Notes: generated by a model from the letters alone, not told the origin. A stretch of 64,000 bases of DNA from Citrobacter koseri (GCA_900446925.1 UAVY01000008.1:124001-188000); one strand, 5' to 3'; numbered from the stretch's first letter, positions 33,658-44,646 are shown. Translations and numbers: made by a program.

Positions 33658-34560
33658 TTACAGCAGACCTTTTTGTTGCAGGAATGTGCGCGCAACCTGC
33701 TGGGGTGACTGGTGATCGATGTCGACCTGCGCATTAAGCGTCGAGATGACGTCGTTATTGAGCAGCCCGGAAAGGGTATTCAGCGCATCATCCAGCCCCG
33801 GATGGGCATCCAGTATCTCTTTACGGACGACAGGCGTGACAGCGTAACCTGGGAAGAAGCCTTTATCATCTTCCAGCACCTTGAGGTCAAAACCCTTCAC
33901 CCGGCCATCCGTGGTGTACACCAGACCGGCGTCCACAAAGCCATCGCGCACGGCGTTATAGACCAGACCCGGGTCCATTTGCCGAATCTGCGGACGGTCA
34001 AGCTGCATCTGGTAGGCATCCTGCAACGGCTTCATCCCGTCGCTGCGCCCGGAAAACTCAAGGTCGAGACCTAACATCCAGTTATTGTCAGGGTCGGTCT
34101 GGCGGATGTGTTCGATTTTCGCCACCATTTCCGACAGGGTGTTGATGTTCTCTGCTTCGGCGCGTTTGCGCTGCATGGCGAACGCGTAGGTGTTATTCAT
34201 ATTCGCCGGGTTTAGCCATACCAGTCCGAGCTTCGCATCCAGGCGTTTGACGGTATCGTAGGATTCCTGCGGGCTCATCCGTTTATCAATGTGGTTAAAA
34301 ATGATCAGGGACGTGCCGGTGTATTCCCAGGTGATATCAATCTGCTTATTCACCATGGCATTACGTGAAATCACCGCCGCAATGTTGGTGCGTGGCTGAA
34401 CCTGAAAACCCTTTTTTTGCAGGTACTGCACGGTCATGGCGGAAAGGATGTGTTGTTCGGTAAAACCTTTGGTTGCAAGGATCAACGGGGCCGCCTGAGC
34501 CTGTCCGGTAACGAGCAACGCGGCGGCAAGCCATCCCAGCAGATGTTTTTTTAATGTCAT
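33658..34560 (-). CDS. osmX: OsmU ABC transporter substrate-binding protein OsmX
   Basis: Periplasmic binding protein of the OpuAC/ProX class, 300 residues, intact. A signal peptide ([16 protein letters not shown]) ends QAQA/APLI. The mature start [15 protein letters not shown] and the aromatic-containing block [10 protein letters not shown] are typical of quaternary-amine binders. It lies between the two permease genes. Confidence 0.93.
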   Translation of the reverse strand: MTLKKHLLGWLAAALLVTGQAQAAPLILATKGFTEQHILSAMTVQYLQKKGFQVQPRTNIAAVISRNAMVNKQIDITWEYTGTSLIIFNHIDKRMSPQESYDTVKRLDAKLGLVWLNPANMNNTYAFAMQRKRAEAENINTLSEMVAKIEHIRQTDPDNNWMLGLDLEFSGRSDGMKPLQDAYQMQLDRPQIRQMDPGLVYNAVRDGFVDAGLVYTTDGRVKGFDLKVLEDDKGFFPGYAVTPVVRKEILDAHPGLDDALNTLSGLLNNDVISTLNAQVDIDHQSPQQVARTFLQQKGLL

Positions 34561-34587
34561 TCAGCGCTCCTTATTCTTATCGTTGTA

Positions 34588-35299
34588 TCAGGCCGTATGC
34601 GGACTGAGGATGCGGCCAAGCAGGGCAAGCAGGCTGTCGAGAATCAGCGCCACCAGAGCGGTTGCCGTTGCGCCCAGAATCAGCGTCGGGAAGTCATTGA
34701 GGTAAATGCCGGGGAAAATCAGCTCGCCGTAGCTGCTGGCCCCAATCAGGAACGCCAGCGGGGCCGTACCCACATTAATCGCCGTCGCGATCCGAATCCC
34801 TGCAAGCATCACTGGCCAGGCATTGGGCAGCTCAACCTGACGCAGACGCTGCCATTTCGTCATACCGATGCCGTTTGCGGCTTCAATCAGGGAGGCGGGA
34901 ACAGAACAGAGCCCGGCGTAGGTATTGCGCACGACGGGAAGAAGCGAGGCGAGGAACAGCGCGAAAAATCGCCGGAACGTCGCCAATGCCGATGATCACC
35001 ATCGCCAGTGCCAGCACGGCCAGAGGCGGCAGAGTATTGCCTACATTAAAGAGCTGCATTACGTATTCGGCGAATCCTTTGGCTGCCGGACGGCTCAGTA
35101 AAATGCCGCTGGGAATACCGATAACTAAGGCGAAGAACATGGAGGTAAAGACGAGGAGTAAATGCTGTTTGCCCAAATAAAGCAGATCAACCTGACGCGC
35201 TTTAATGGTTTCCAGACCCACTCCCCAGACCAGCAGCGCCAGCACAAGGGCGATCGCGCCAGTAAACCCGAGCACGCGTTTTAACGTAAAGGTGTGCAT
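34588..35299 (-). CDS. osmY: OsmU ABC transporter permease OsmY (frame-disrupted)
   Basis: Second membrane subunit of OsmU, first gene of the operon; not the unrelated E. coli periplasmic protein of the same name. The start MHTFTLKRVLGFTG at 35299 is preferred. Six hydrophobic segments, with the EAA loop IEAANGIGMTKWQRLRQVE. An extra T near 34968 (five Ts, after VPAIF) breaks the frame; removal gives 236 residues. Expression in Salmonella is osmotically and RpoS induced; a 17-bp palindrome lies upstream. Confidence 0.9.
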
Positions 35300-35604
35300 T
35301 GCGGTGTGTCTCCCTGTTTGCATGCGTTATGGCAACGAAAGAGACGTTGCGTGTTGTTATGCCATGTAGCGGCAGGGTGTTTTGAGCTATAGCAACACGT
35401 CGGGAAGGATTCCAGCGAGACAGGTATTTAAATTAGCAGGCTATGTATGCCCGTTGCTCATTTGCCCTTACAGGGCTAAGGATGTGCGCGAATGTGAAGA
35501 ATTGTCTTAAAAATGGAAAGTTGAAGTGACATTGTCACTTATCAGGAAGGAGAAACAACCGGTTTTTGACGATAAAGGCAGGGAGCGCCCTGCCTGAAAA
35601 AGCG
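35300..35604. other. Intergenic region, osmU promoter side and end of the ynf operon
   Basis: 305 bases between osmY and the dmsD stop. It contains a perfect inverted repeat AAGTGACATTGTCACTT at 35524-35540 and a GC-rich hairpin at 35577-35594. The osmU promoter should lie in 35310-35520; I cannot place it with certainty. Confidence 0.55.
35577..35594 (-). terminator. Hairpin at the end of the ynfEFGH-dmsD operon
   Basis: GGCAGGG and CCCTGCC arms around AGCG, 11 bases after the dmsD stop. The T-tract on the minus strand is short. Confidence 0.6.
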
Positions 35605-36219
35605 TTAGCGAAACAGCGGTTTTACGGCGACAGGGATCAGCAACTGAGACTGCCACTGCGCCAGCGTTTGCTGTGCCAGCTCACCTGCCGCCTGGTAAAA
35701 TGGATGGTTTGCGCCTTCGATGAAAACCGCCAGGAAGCGCGCAGACCACGGTAACAGATGCCAGGCCAGCAGTTGTTCGCATTCGCTATGACGGCCATTT
35801 TCCGCAAGCCAGGCAGCCAACAGCAGCAGGGAACCAAAATGATCTTCCGGTTCATTTTGCTGGATCTCAAACTGGATGCCGTTGTCCCGCATCCACTGGC
35901 GTAATGCCAGCGTAGACTCGCCAAACAACACGCTTTCACGGTCCAGCCAGACCGATCCCCAGGGAGGCGACGGAAGCGCCCAGGGACCGACAAACAGACG
36001 TTGCCAGGCTTGCGGGAGCGGCTCCTCGATGTCGGCCTGAAAAACCGCCGCAATCGGCGCCAGAACCTCCGGTGAAAGAGGCCACTGCGCCTGCCAGCCG
36101 TCGGTTTTTAACGCTGAAACCAACGGGGCGGCTTCGGTACTGTCTGGCGCATAATAAAACAACGCGCCCAGCACGCGTGCAGCCATAGAAAAATCGTCAC
36201 GTTGTGAAAAAGAAGTCAT
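35605..36219 (-). CDS. dmsD: Tat proofreading chaperone DmsD (YnfI)
   Basis: Cytoplasmic redox-enzyme maturation protein that binds the twin-arginine leaders of DmsA and YnfE/YnfF and holds export until cofactor insertion. It is 204 residues, intact. The start MTSFSQRDDFSMA at 36219 aligns with E. coli; the long in-frame extension upstream does not. The conserved core WALPSPPWGSVWLDRE and EPEDHFGSLL is present. It is the last gene of the ynf operon. Confidence 0.95.
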   Translation of the reverse strand: MTSFSQRDDFSMAARVLGALFYYAPDSTEAAPLVSALKTDGWQAQWPLSPEVLAPIAAVFQADIEEPLPQAWQRLFVGPWALPSPPWGSVWLDRESVLFGESTLALRQWMRDNGIQFEIQQNEPEDHFGSLLLLAAWLAENGRHSECEQLLAWHLLPWSARFLAVFIEGANHPFYQAAGELAQQTLAQWQSQLLIPVAVKPLFR

Positions 36220-36260
36220 GAAACCATCCTGAAAGGTGCGGGTTTCCCCGCACGCGTAAG

Positions 36261-37117
36261 TTAACCTGCAACGGCCATTCCAACGGTCATATGCAGGCCG
36301 TAAAACAATCCGCGACCTATGATTTCGCCGCCAAGCACCAGGATTAACCCCAGCAACAATCCGGCGACGTGCGGTTCTTTGCGGCGCACTAACGGGCATA
36401 TCCAGCAACCCAGCCCGGCAGCAAGTAGCACTACGCGCCAGACCTGTAAGCGGCCATAGTCTGGAACCAGCGCGCTCGCCTGTTGCACGGAGCTGTGGAT
36501 TGCCCCAAGCGACATGCCTTGCATGATGATTACGGCCGCGCAGACTAACAGCGCCAGCACGCTGATGCTTGCGAACGTCGTGCCGCTGAATCTGGCGCGC
36601 GCGGCGCGCAATATCAGCGCCGCAAATAGCGGCCCGCTCAGGAACACCGTCAGGAAGAACGCCAGCGTCGTGTAGCCATTATACCAGGTCGGAACGGTAT
36701 CGATCTGATAGACTCGCGTCATTGCCCAGACAAATACCACCCCGAGTACCATGCTGACCAGCAGCCAGATTTTGCCCAGTGCTTCCGGCATTTTGCCGAG
36801 CACAGCCACCAGCCACCAGAAACCGCCTACGGCAAAAAAGACAGAGCCAGCGGCAATTTCATTACTCAGCGCGGAAGCGCCTACCCGGTTAAGCGAGTTA
36901 AACGCGCGAACGGCGAGCCGAGGTGCATGATCGACGCCAGAAAACCCAGCCCCATGACGACCCATAAAAAGAACATACCGCGCACAATACGCTGTCTGCT
37001 GGCCGCATCGTCTTTCGCCGCAAACCAGCCCAGACCGCTGACAATCAATGCGCCGACAACGCATTGACCGAACACCGTAAACAGCACCAGCGGCCATTCA
37101 TGCCATCCATTTCCCAT
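36261..37117 (-). CDS. ynfH: DMSO reductase-type membrane anchor YnfH (frame-disrupted)
   Basis: Eight-helix DmsC-like quinol-oxidising anchor that feeds electrons from menaquinol through YnfG to YnfE/YnfF. It starts MGNGWHEWPLVLFTVF at 37117 and ends HMTVGMAVAG. One missing base near 36912 (after HLGSP, before RAFNSLNRVG) breaks the frame; corrected length 285 residues. The sequence diverges from E. coli YnfH in the middle helices but keeps the ends. Confidence 0.9.
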
Positions 37118-37118
37118 T

Positions 37119-37736
37119 TTATACCTCCTTCGGATTTGCCAGATAACCCGTGGTATCCCCGGTCGGGCGGCTGTTGGCGTTGGGTTTAATCACAATGTTC
37201 GGTCTGGTGAAGTGCGCGCCCGGCAGCGGCGCAACGGCCGCCAGCGTGCCATGGTTCTTCCGCAGCTCTTCTATCGGGCCAAAGTCCAGCGCGCGCAGCG
37301 GGCAGGACTCGACGCAGATCGGTTTTTTGCCGTCGGCAACGCGGTCATGACAGCCGTCGCATTTGGTCATGTGGCCTTTGGCTGCGTTATACTGCGGCGC
37401 ACCGTACGGGCAGGCCATATGGCAGTAGCGACAGCCGATGCAGACATCCTCATCCACCACCACAAAACCGTCCTCGCGTTTGTGCATCGCGCCGCTCGGG
37501 CACACTTTCGTGCAGGCCGGGTCTTCGCAGTGGTTGCAGGAGATGGAGAGGTAGTAGGCAAAGACGTTCTGGTGCCAGACGCCGTTATCCTCCTGCCAGT
37601 CGCCGCCCGCATATTCATAGATGCGGCGGAAACTGACGTCCGGGGTTAAATCTTTGTAGTCTTTGCAGGCCAGTTCGCAGGTTTTGCAACCGGTGCAACG
37701 ACTGGAGTCAATAAAAAATCCATATTGGGTTGTCAT
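37119..37736 (-). CDS. ynfG: DMSO reductase-type iron-sulfur subunit YnfG
   Basis: DmsB-like electron transfer subunit with four [4Fe-4S] clusters. It is 205 residues, intact. Ferredoxin motifs: CTGCKTCELACKD, CNHCEDPACTKVCP, CIGCRYCHMACP and CDGCHDR...CVESCP, sixteen cysteines in the four-cluster pattern. It ends one base before the ynfH ATG. Confidence 0.96.
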   Translation of the reverse strand: MTTQYGFFIDSSRCTGCKTCELACKDYKDLTPDVSFRRIYEYAGGDWQEDNGVWHQNVFAYYLSISCNHCEDPACTKVCPSGAMHKREDGFVVVDEDVCIGCRYCHMACPYGAPQYNAAKGHMTKCDGCHDRVADGKKPICVESCPLRALDFGPIEELRKNHGTLAAVAPLPGAHFTRPNIVIKPNANSRPTGDTTGYLANPKEV

Positions 37737-37746
37737 CGGTTACTCC

Positions 37747-40182
37747 TTATACCTTCTCAACCTGAACGAGATTGCTGTGAGACGGGTTCCCCTTCGCCAG
37801 CGGAGAAGGACGATGTGATGTCAGAATGTTGATGGAACCGCCGTGATCGACCTGGTCGCCAAACATATCCGCCTTGAGCCAGGCGCCTTGCCCGATGGCG
37901 GTAACACCCGGCAAAATGCGCGCGTGACTTTTGCCGGGATCAGCATCTGCCCGTTATTGTTAAATACGCGCACCGTGTCGCCCTGTTTGATGTTGCGCGC
38001 TTTCGCGTCAATGGGGTTAATCCAGATCTCTTGCGGGCACGCTTGCTGCAACACGTCAATATTGCCGTAGCTGGAGTGGGTGCGGGCTTTATAGTGGAAG
38101 CCGGTCAATTGCAGCGGATAGGTTATTCGGATGGGATCGTCCCAGCCATCAAACCCTGGCGCATAGGCGGGCAGCGGATGAACGATCTCATCGTTTTCCA
38201 GCTCCCAGGTGTCGGCGATGGTCGCCAGCCGCTCGGAGTAGATTTCAATCTTCCCTGATGGCGTTTTCAGCGGACTGGAGGCAGGATCTTCGCGGAATGC
38301 GCGGAAGGCGACATAGTGTTCCTCCGGGCATTTTTTCTTGAAGATGCCGGTGGTTTTCATCTCTTCGTAGTCCGGCATTTCCGGGTTACGCGCTTTGGTT
38401 TTGGCATGCAGGTATTTCACCCACTCGTGCTGGGTACGGCCTTCCGTAAATGTCTGGTAGACATCCGGGCTGAGGCGTCTGGCGATTTCGCTCAGCGTCC
38501 AGTAGATCGGCTTTCTTTCAAATTTTGGTGAGGTGGCCGGTTGCCCCAGGATGACATAACCCATGTTGCCTGCGGATTCGTGCGAAATAAGATCTTCCTG
38601 TTCCGTTGGCATCAGGTCCGGCAGCAGAATGTCGCAGTATTTGGCGGACGCCGTCATGAAGTGCTCAATCCCGACGATCATTTCGCACTTGCTGTCGTCC
38701 TGTAATACGTCATGGGTGTGGGCGATGTTGCCATGCTGGTTAATCAGCGTATTGCTGGCGTAGCACCACATAAATTTGATCGGGACATCAAGCTTATCTT
38801 TACCGCGCACGCCGTCGCGTGTGGCGGTCATTTCCGCGCCATGATCGATGGCGTCTGTCCAGGTAAAAACGGAGATCTGCGTTTTTACCGGGTTATCCAG
38901 CATAGAAAACCACTCTACGCCGAGGTCCCAGGTGCCTTCACGCACGCCGGAGTTGCCGCCGTTGATCCCGACGTTGCCGGTCAGGATAGAGAGCATGGCG
39001 ATCGCGCGCGCAGTCTGTTCGCCATTGGAGTGACGCTGCGGCCCCCAGCCCTGACAGATATACGCCGGTTTTGCCGAGCCGATTTCCCGTGCCAGCTGGA
39101 TGATTTTTTCCGCCGGGATACTGGTGATATGTGCGGCCCATTCCGGTGTTTTTGGCAATACCGTCCGGGCCATCGCCAGAATATAGGCTTTATAGTGCGC
39201 ATTACGCGGCGCGCTGGCGGGTAAGGTCGTTTCGTCGTAACCGACGCAGTATTTATCGAGGAAAGGCTTGTCGATCAGATTTTCGGTGATGAGTACCCAG
39301 GCGATCCCCGCCGCCAGCGCGGCATCAGTACCGGGACGAATAGGGAGCCATTCATCTTCGCGACCCGCCGCCGTATCGTTATAACGCGGATCGATGACGA
39401 TCATTCTGGCGTTGGAGCGTTCGCGAGCCTGTTCCACATAGTAGGTCACGCCGCCGCCGCTCATGCGCGTTTCTGCCGGGTTGTTGCCGAACATTACCAC
39501 CAGTTTACTGTTGGCGATGTCATCTGGGCTGTTACCGTCATTCGTGCCGAACATATAACTCATTGCGGCGCTGATTTGTGCGGTACTGTAGCTGCCGTAA
39601 CGGCTGAGATAACCGCCGCATGAGTTCATCAGACGATAAGGCACGTTGGAGTTCGTGATGTTCCCGCCATCCACGCCGGTGCCATACAGCACATGTACGG
39701 CTTCGTTGCCGTAGTCTTTCAGAATACGCTTCAGGTTGTCGCCAATGGTATCCAGCGCTTCATCCCAGCTGATACGTTCAAATTTGCCTTCGCCGCGTTT
39801 ACCGACGCGTTTCATCGGGTATTTAAGGCGATCCGGGTGATTCATACGGCGACGGATTGAGCGTCCGCGCAGGCAGGCCCGCACCTGATGATTGCCGTAG
39901 ACGTCATCGCCGGTGGTGTCGGACTCGACCCAGTACACCGCATCATCTTTCACATGCAGCCGTAGCAGACAGCGACTCCCGCAGTTGACGGTACAGGAAC
40001 TCCAGACCGCTTTTTCTTCCACTGGCGCAGGCGAAAGGCCGTCAGCGGCGCGGGCGATTCGGGAGAAAGGAAGCGTGAAGGCGCTACTGGCGAGCGCGAG
40101 ACCACTAATGGCGGATGTTTTCACCAGACTACGACGGCTGATAGTGGCCCGTCATGAGCGCCTCAGGCGTGGTGATTTTCAT
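37747..40182 (-). CDS. ynfF: Molybdopterin oxidoreductase YnfF (frame-disrupted)
   Basis: DmsA-family bis-MGD enzyme, periplasmic, exported by Tat. YnfE/YnfF are implicated in selenate reduction. The twin-arginine leader SRRSLVKTSAIS appears once an extra G near 40148 is removed (after MKITTPEALMT). The Fe-S motif CTVNCGSRCLLRLHV and the downstream RACLRGRS follow. A missing C near 37920 (VTPRILPG) breaks the C-terminus. The two cancel: 811 residues ending VQVEKV. It is a tandem paralogue of ynfE. Confidence 0.93.
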
Positions 40183-40324
40183 AGTTACTCACTTTGCTTA
40201 TTGATTAAAAAAAAGAAACGCGATTTATAAAATTTGTTTTTACAGGACGTTGGTTTGTTCACATGACCGATGGACGTGCGAACACATCCCCCGAAACGCC
40301 TGTAATCGTTTCAGGGGATGGGGG

Positions 40325-42763
40325 TTACACTTTCTCGATTTCGACCAGATTGGTGTGCTGCGGATTTCCTTTCGCCAGCGGAGAGGGGCGCTGCGTCGTT
40401 AACGTATTCACGCAGGCGCCATGATCGATGCGATCGCCTGACATATCGGCATCGTGCCAGGCGCCCTGGCCCATCGCGCTCACGCCGGGGAGAATGCGTG
40501 GCGTAACTTTCGCCGGAATGCGTACTTCGCCGCGATCGTTAAATACCCGCACCATATCCCCGTTGGCGATACCGCGTTTTTGCGCATCCACGGGGTTAAT
40601 CCAGACTTCCTGACGGCAGGCGGATTTGAGAACATCAATGTTGCCATAAGAGGAGTGCGTGCGTGATTTATAATGAAAACCAAAGAGTTGCAGTGGGAAT
40701 ACGCTGCGCTTAGGATCGTCCCATCCTTCGAGCGTTGAAGCATAAATGGGAAGCGGGCTGATGACGTCGTCTTTTTCCAGCTCCCAGGTTTGGGCGATTT
40801 TAGCCAGGCGGCTGGAGTAAATTTCTATCTTGCCGGACGGCGTTTTCAGCGGGTTTGCCTGTGGGTCTTCACGGAATTTTTTATAGGCCACGAAATGGCC
40901 GTTGGGATCTTTACGCTTGTAGATCCCCATTTTTTTCAGCTCGTCATAGCCCGGTAACTCTGGGTCTTTAGCCAGCATTTTGGCGTACAGATATTGCAGC
41001 CACTGTTCCTGGGTTCGCCCCTCGGTAAACCTCTGGTGCACGTCCGGGCCCAGCCGCTTCGCGACTTCGCTCATTATCCAGTAAATGGGCTTACGCTCGA
41101 ATTTAGGGGCGGTCGCGGGCTGGATGAAGATTAAATAACCCATATTGCCCGCGTAGTCGTTAGGAATGATGTCTTCCTGTTCGACCGTCATCAGGTCCGG
41201 CAACAGAATATCGGCGTATTTCGCGGAAGAGGTCATAAAGTTGTCGATGACCACGATCATTTCGCACTTCGATTCGTCTTGCAGGATCGCGTGTGTTTTA
41301 TTGATATCCGAATGCTGGTTGGTGATGGTATTGCCCGCGTAATTCCAGATGAACTTGATCGGCACATCCAGCTTTTCTTTACCGCGCACGCCGTCGCGCA
41401 GGGCGGTCATTTCCGGGCCGCGGGCAATGGCGTCCGTCCAGGTAAACACGGAGATCTGCGTTTTTACCGGGTTTTCCGGTAACGGCATGCGCTCAATGGT
41501 GATGGTGTAGGTGGATTCGCGCGCGCCGCTGTTCCCGCCGTGAATACCGACATTGCCCGTCAGAATCGGCAGCATCGCAATCGCGCGTGCGGTGAGTTCA
41601 CCGTTCGCCTGACGCTGCGGGCCCATCCCTGACAAATACAGGCCGGTTTAGCCGCGCCAATCTCTCTGGCGAGCTTAATGATGCGATCCGCCGGAATACC
41701 GGTAATGCGCGACGCCCCACTCAGGCGTTTTAGCCGTGCCGTCTTCGCCCTGGCCCAGAATATAGGCTTTATAGTGGCCATTCGCTGGCGCATCGGCCGG
41801 TAGCGTTTTTTCGTCGTAACCCACGCAGTAGTTATCGAGGAAAGGCTGGTCAACAAGATCTTCGGTGATGAGCACCCAGGCCAGTCCGGCGACCAGCGCG
41901 GCATCGGTGCCGGGACGAATAGGTATCCATTCGTCTTCACGTCCTGCCGCGGTATCGGTATAGCGTGGATCGATAACGATCATGCGCGCATTTGAACGTT
42001 CCCTGGCCTGTTCCAGGAACCAGGTAATTCCGCCGCCGCTCATACGGGTTTCTGCCGGGTTATTACCGAACATCACCACCAGTTTGGTGTTTTCGATATC
42101 GGAGGTGCTGTTACCCTCGTTCGAACCATAGGTGTAGGGCATGGCCGCCGCGATTTGCGCGGTGCTGTAGGTGCCATAGTGGCTAAGAAAACCGCCGTAA
42201 CAGTTCATCAGGCGGGCCACCAGAGAGGCGTAAGGCGAGGAGCGGGTGATGTTGCCGCCGACGATACCGGAGGTGTAGTTAATGTACACCGCCTCGTTAC
42301 CGTATTTATCGACTGTGTTTTTTCAGGCTGTTGCTGATGGTATCCAGCGCTTCTTCCCAACTGATGCGCTCAAATTTTCCTTCGCCGCGTTTGCCTGTGC
42401 GTTTCATCGGGTAGTTGAGGCGATCAGGATGGTTAATTCGCCGACGGATTGAACGTCCGCGCAGGCAGGCGCGCACCTGGTGATTGCCATAGACATCTTC
42501 GCCGGTGTTATCGGTTTCCACCCACCAGACTTCATCATCTTTGACGTGGAGACGCAGGGCGCAGCGGCTACCGCAGTTGACCGAACATGCTCCCCAGACC
42601 ACTTTGTCTTTAGCGGGCTGGATTGCCTGCTGCACGGCAGCCGCAGCGGTACGCATCCCGAAAGGCAAGGAGACCCTCCGGCAGCGAGCGCCAGCGATCC
42701 TATCGCGGTGGATTTCACTAACGTCCTGCGGCTGATGCCTCCCTGTTGTTCAACATCGGACAT
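40325..42763 (-). CDS. ynfE: Molybdopterin oxidoreductase YnfE (frame-disrupted)
   Basis: First gene of the ynf operon and a second DmsA-like selenate/S-oxide reductase-type catalytic subunit. The twin-arginine leader ISRRTLVKSTAIGSLALA is directly readable from the start at 42763. The Fe-S motif is CSVNCGSRCALRLHV. Four breaks cancel: a deletion near 42671 (AAGGFS), an insertion near 42316 (SLKN), an insertion near 41712 (PEWAS) and a deletion near 41631 (QGWGP). The span gives 812 residues ending NLVEIEKV. Its upstream region carries an FNR-like site. Confidence 0.93.
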
Positions 42764-42842
42764 AATTCACTCCATTATAGTTATCGTTATATAATTATGT
42801 TTATAACGAAATTAATAGGATACTAATGAAAGAGTGATTTTA

Positions 42843-42862
42843 ACCCCTTATAGGTAGGGGTT
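42843..42862. promoter_or_regulatory. Inverted repeat, possible NarL site upstream of ynfE
   Basis: ACCCCT and AGGGGT arms form an inverted repeat about 80-100 bases before ynfE. The arms resemble NarL heptamers (TACYNMT-like). NarL repression of ynfE is known in E. coli; the assignment here is inference. Confidence 0.35.
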
Positions 42863-42863
42863 A

Positions 42864-42877
42864 TTAATCCATGTCAA
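42864..42877 (-). promoter_or_regulatory. FNR-like site upstream of ynfE
   Basis: The minus strand reads TTGACATGGATTAA, which has 8 of 10 fixed FNR positions (TTGAT-N4-ATCAA). It lies about 100 bases upstream of ynfE, fitting the known anaerobic FNR activation of this operon. Confidence 0.5.
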
Positions 42878-42934
42878 AATTGAGGGAATCTTTCTAAGAG
42901 GGAGTAAGAGCCTGGTATATCAGGCTCTTATCTG

Positions 42935-43243
42935 TTACTGAGGTTCGACAGCATGCCCGTCCTGAGAAGGACTGGCACTGGCAGGAGCGTTTCCGCTGCT
43001 GGTGCGGGTATACAAAATTTTATGGGTATCGTTTGCACAGTGGCCTACGACCTGGGAATCGGGCTGATCCGCCTGGTCATTAGGAACAATAGTTAACGTA
43101 AAACTGGACTCCGCCACACCATTGTTAATGATGCGCTGTTCGATGTCGCTTTTGACTCTTTCACATGACTCCGGCGCCGCCAGTACCTGCGGGGAGGCGA
43201 CGATGAGCAGACACGCTGCAATTCCTGCTGAGATTTTCATCAT
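42935..43243 (-). CDS. ynfD: YnfD, small secreted DUF1161 protein
   Basis: Periplasmic protein of unknown function, about 101 residues. A signal peptide ends VLA/APES. The mature part has two cysteines (PESCERV and VGHCAND). The frame is intact; the start is 43243 or the adjacent in-frame ATG at 43240, the latter fitting E. coli. It is divergent from ynfC. Confidence 0.9.
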   Translation of the reverse strand: MMKISAGIAACLLIVASPQVLAAPESCERVKSDIEQRIINNGVAESSFTLTIVPNDQADQPDSQVVGHCANDTHKILYTRTSSGNAPASASPSQDGHAVEPQ

Positions 43244-43346
43244 TCACTCCTTTTATGAACACGATAATGAAAGCTTAGCATTTCTAGTGTAAACAACTGT
43301 ATTTGCTAATATGATTGAGAATCATCTCCTTATCCTGGTGAATAAC

Positions 43347-44081
43347 GTGAAGAAACAGACCCTGGTGAGCTTTCTGTGTGTGCTGCTTGTTGGATGTGAT
43401 AACGCCACTGTTCTGGTCTCCTTTACCCCGGAAATGGCCAGCTTTTCCAATGAGTTCGATTTTGATCCGTTGCGCGGCCCGGTTAAAGATTTCAGCCAGA
43501 CGTTGATGAACGACAAAGGGGAAGTGACGAAGCGCATCAGCGGAACGCTTTCGCAGGAAGGCTGCTTTGATACGCTGGAACTGCACGATCTGGAAAACAA
43601 TACCGGGTTGGCGTTGGTACTGGATGCAAACTACTACCGCGATGCCGAGACGATGGAGAAAAGAGTGCGCTTGCAGGGGAAATGCCAGTTGGCGGAGTTG
43701 CCCTCGGCAGGCGTGGTCTGGGATACGGACGATAACGGTTTTGTTGTTTCCGCAACGGGAAGAGAGACGAAGGTACAATACCGCTATGATGCGGAAGGGT
43801 ATCCGTTGGGTAAGACCACCATCAGTAAAGACAAAACGTTATCTATTGATGCAAAACCGTCGGCGGACCCGCTTAAAAAGCTCGACTATACGGCGGTCAG
43901 CCTGCTGAACGATCGCCCGTTAGGCAATGTGAAGCAGACGTGTGAATATGATAATTACGCCAATCCGATCAACTGCCAGCTTGTGATCGTTGATGAAAGC
44001 GTCGAACCCGCCGTTGCGCGGAGCTATACCATTAAAAATACGATTGATTATTACCCGGCTGCGTCTGACACAGCCGGGTAG
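43347..44081 (+). CDS. ynfC: YnfC family lipoprotein
   Basis: Conserved lipoprotein of unknown function (UPF0257). The N-terminus reads MKKQTLVSFLCVLLVGC, a short signal peptide with lipobox LVGC, so I start at the GTG at 43347. A GTG at 43338 and an ATG at 43311 are alternatives. The frame is intact at 244 residues, slightly longer at the C-terminus than E. coli (adds PAASDTAG). The end coincides with a hairpin shared with convergent speG. Confidence 0.88.
   Translation: MKKQTLVSFLCVLLVGCDNATVLVSFTPEMASFSNEFDFDPLRGPVKDFSQTLMNDKGEVTKRISGTLSQEGCFDTLELHDLENNTGLALVLDANYYRDAETMEKRVRLQGKCQLAELPSAGVVWDTDDNGFVVSATGRETKVQYRYDAEGYPLGKTTISKDKTLSIDAKPSADPLKKLDYTAVSLLNDRPLGNVKQTCEYDNYANPINCQLVIVDESVEPAVARSYTIKNTIDYYPAASDTAG
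44053..44079. terminator. Hairpin at ynfC/speG junction
   Basis: ACCCGGCTG and CAGCCGGGT form a 9-bp stem overlapping the last ynfC codons, between convergent ynfC and speG stops five bases apart. It probably acts on both strands; the T-tracts are poor. Confidence 0.5.
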
Positions 44082-44085
44082 CGGC

Positions 44086-44646
44086 TTACTGTGCGGTAGG
44101 CTTCAGCAGGCTTGAGCCTGGCGTTTTGTGATCGTTCAGATATTGCTGCTGGAAAATGCACATACGAATGGTGTTGCGGTATTGGCCATTGATAAAGAAC
44201 TCATGAATCAGTTCACCTTCAACCATAAAACCTAACTTACGGTAAATGTGAATGGCTTTTTCGTTTTCTTTATCAACGATCAGATACAGCTTATAAAGGT
44301 TGAGTACGGTGAATCCGTAGTCCATCGCCAGCTTCGCTGCGCGCGAAGCCAGCCCTTTTCCCTGGTATTCCGGCGAGATGATGATTTGAAATTCAGCCCG
44401 GCGGTGAACGTGATTAATTTCTACCAGTTCGACCAGACCGGCTTTTTCGCCGTTGCACTCCACGACAAAGCGCCGTTCGCTCTGGTCATGAATGTGCTTA
44501 TCATACAGGTCAGACAGCTCGACAAACGCTTCGTACGGCTCTTCAAACCAGTAACGCATTACGCTGGCGTTGTTATCAAGCTGGTGGACGAATCGTAAAT
44601 CTTCGCGCTCCAGCGGGCGCAACTTAACACTGTTGGCGTGGGTCAT
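44086..44646 (-). CDS. speG: Spermidine N-acetyltransferase SpeG
   Basis: GNAT-family enzyme acetylating spermidine and spermine for detoxification. It is 186 residues, intact. The acetyl-CoA motif is [17 protein letters not shown], followed by the conserved [27 protein letters not shown] block (read in two parts). It starts [16 protein letters not shown]. Together with mdtJI in this window it forms part of the polyamine export and detoxification set. Confidence 0.96.
   Translation of the reverse strand: MTHANSVKLRPLEREDLRFVHQLDNNASVMRYWFEEPYEAFVELSDLYDKHIHDQSERRFVVECNGEKAGLVELVEINHVHRRAEFQIIISPEYQGKGLASRAAKLAMDYGFTVLNLYKLYLIVDKENEKAIHIYRKLGFMVEGELIHEFFINGQYRNTIRMCIFQQQYLNDHKTPGSSLLKPTAQ

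Noticed and set aside
35605..36408. Longer dmsD starting at 36408
   Set aside because: The added 63 residues read through the end of ynfH in another frame and have no homology; the start at 36219 matches the family.
37119..37736. Possible fusion of ynfG with ynfH
   Set aside because: The stop of ynfG and the start of ynfH are both clear, one base apart; ordinary operon spacing.
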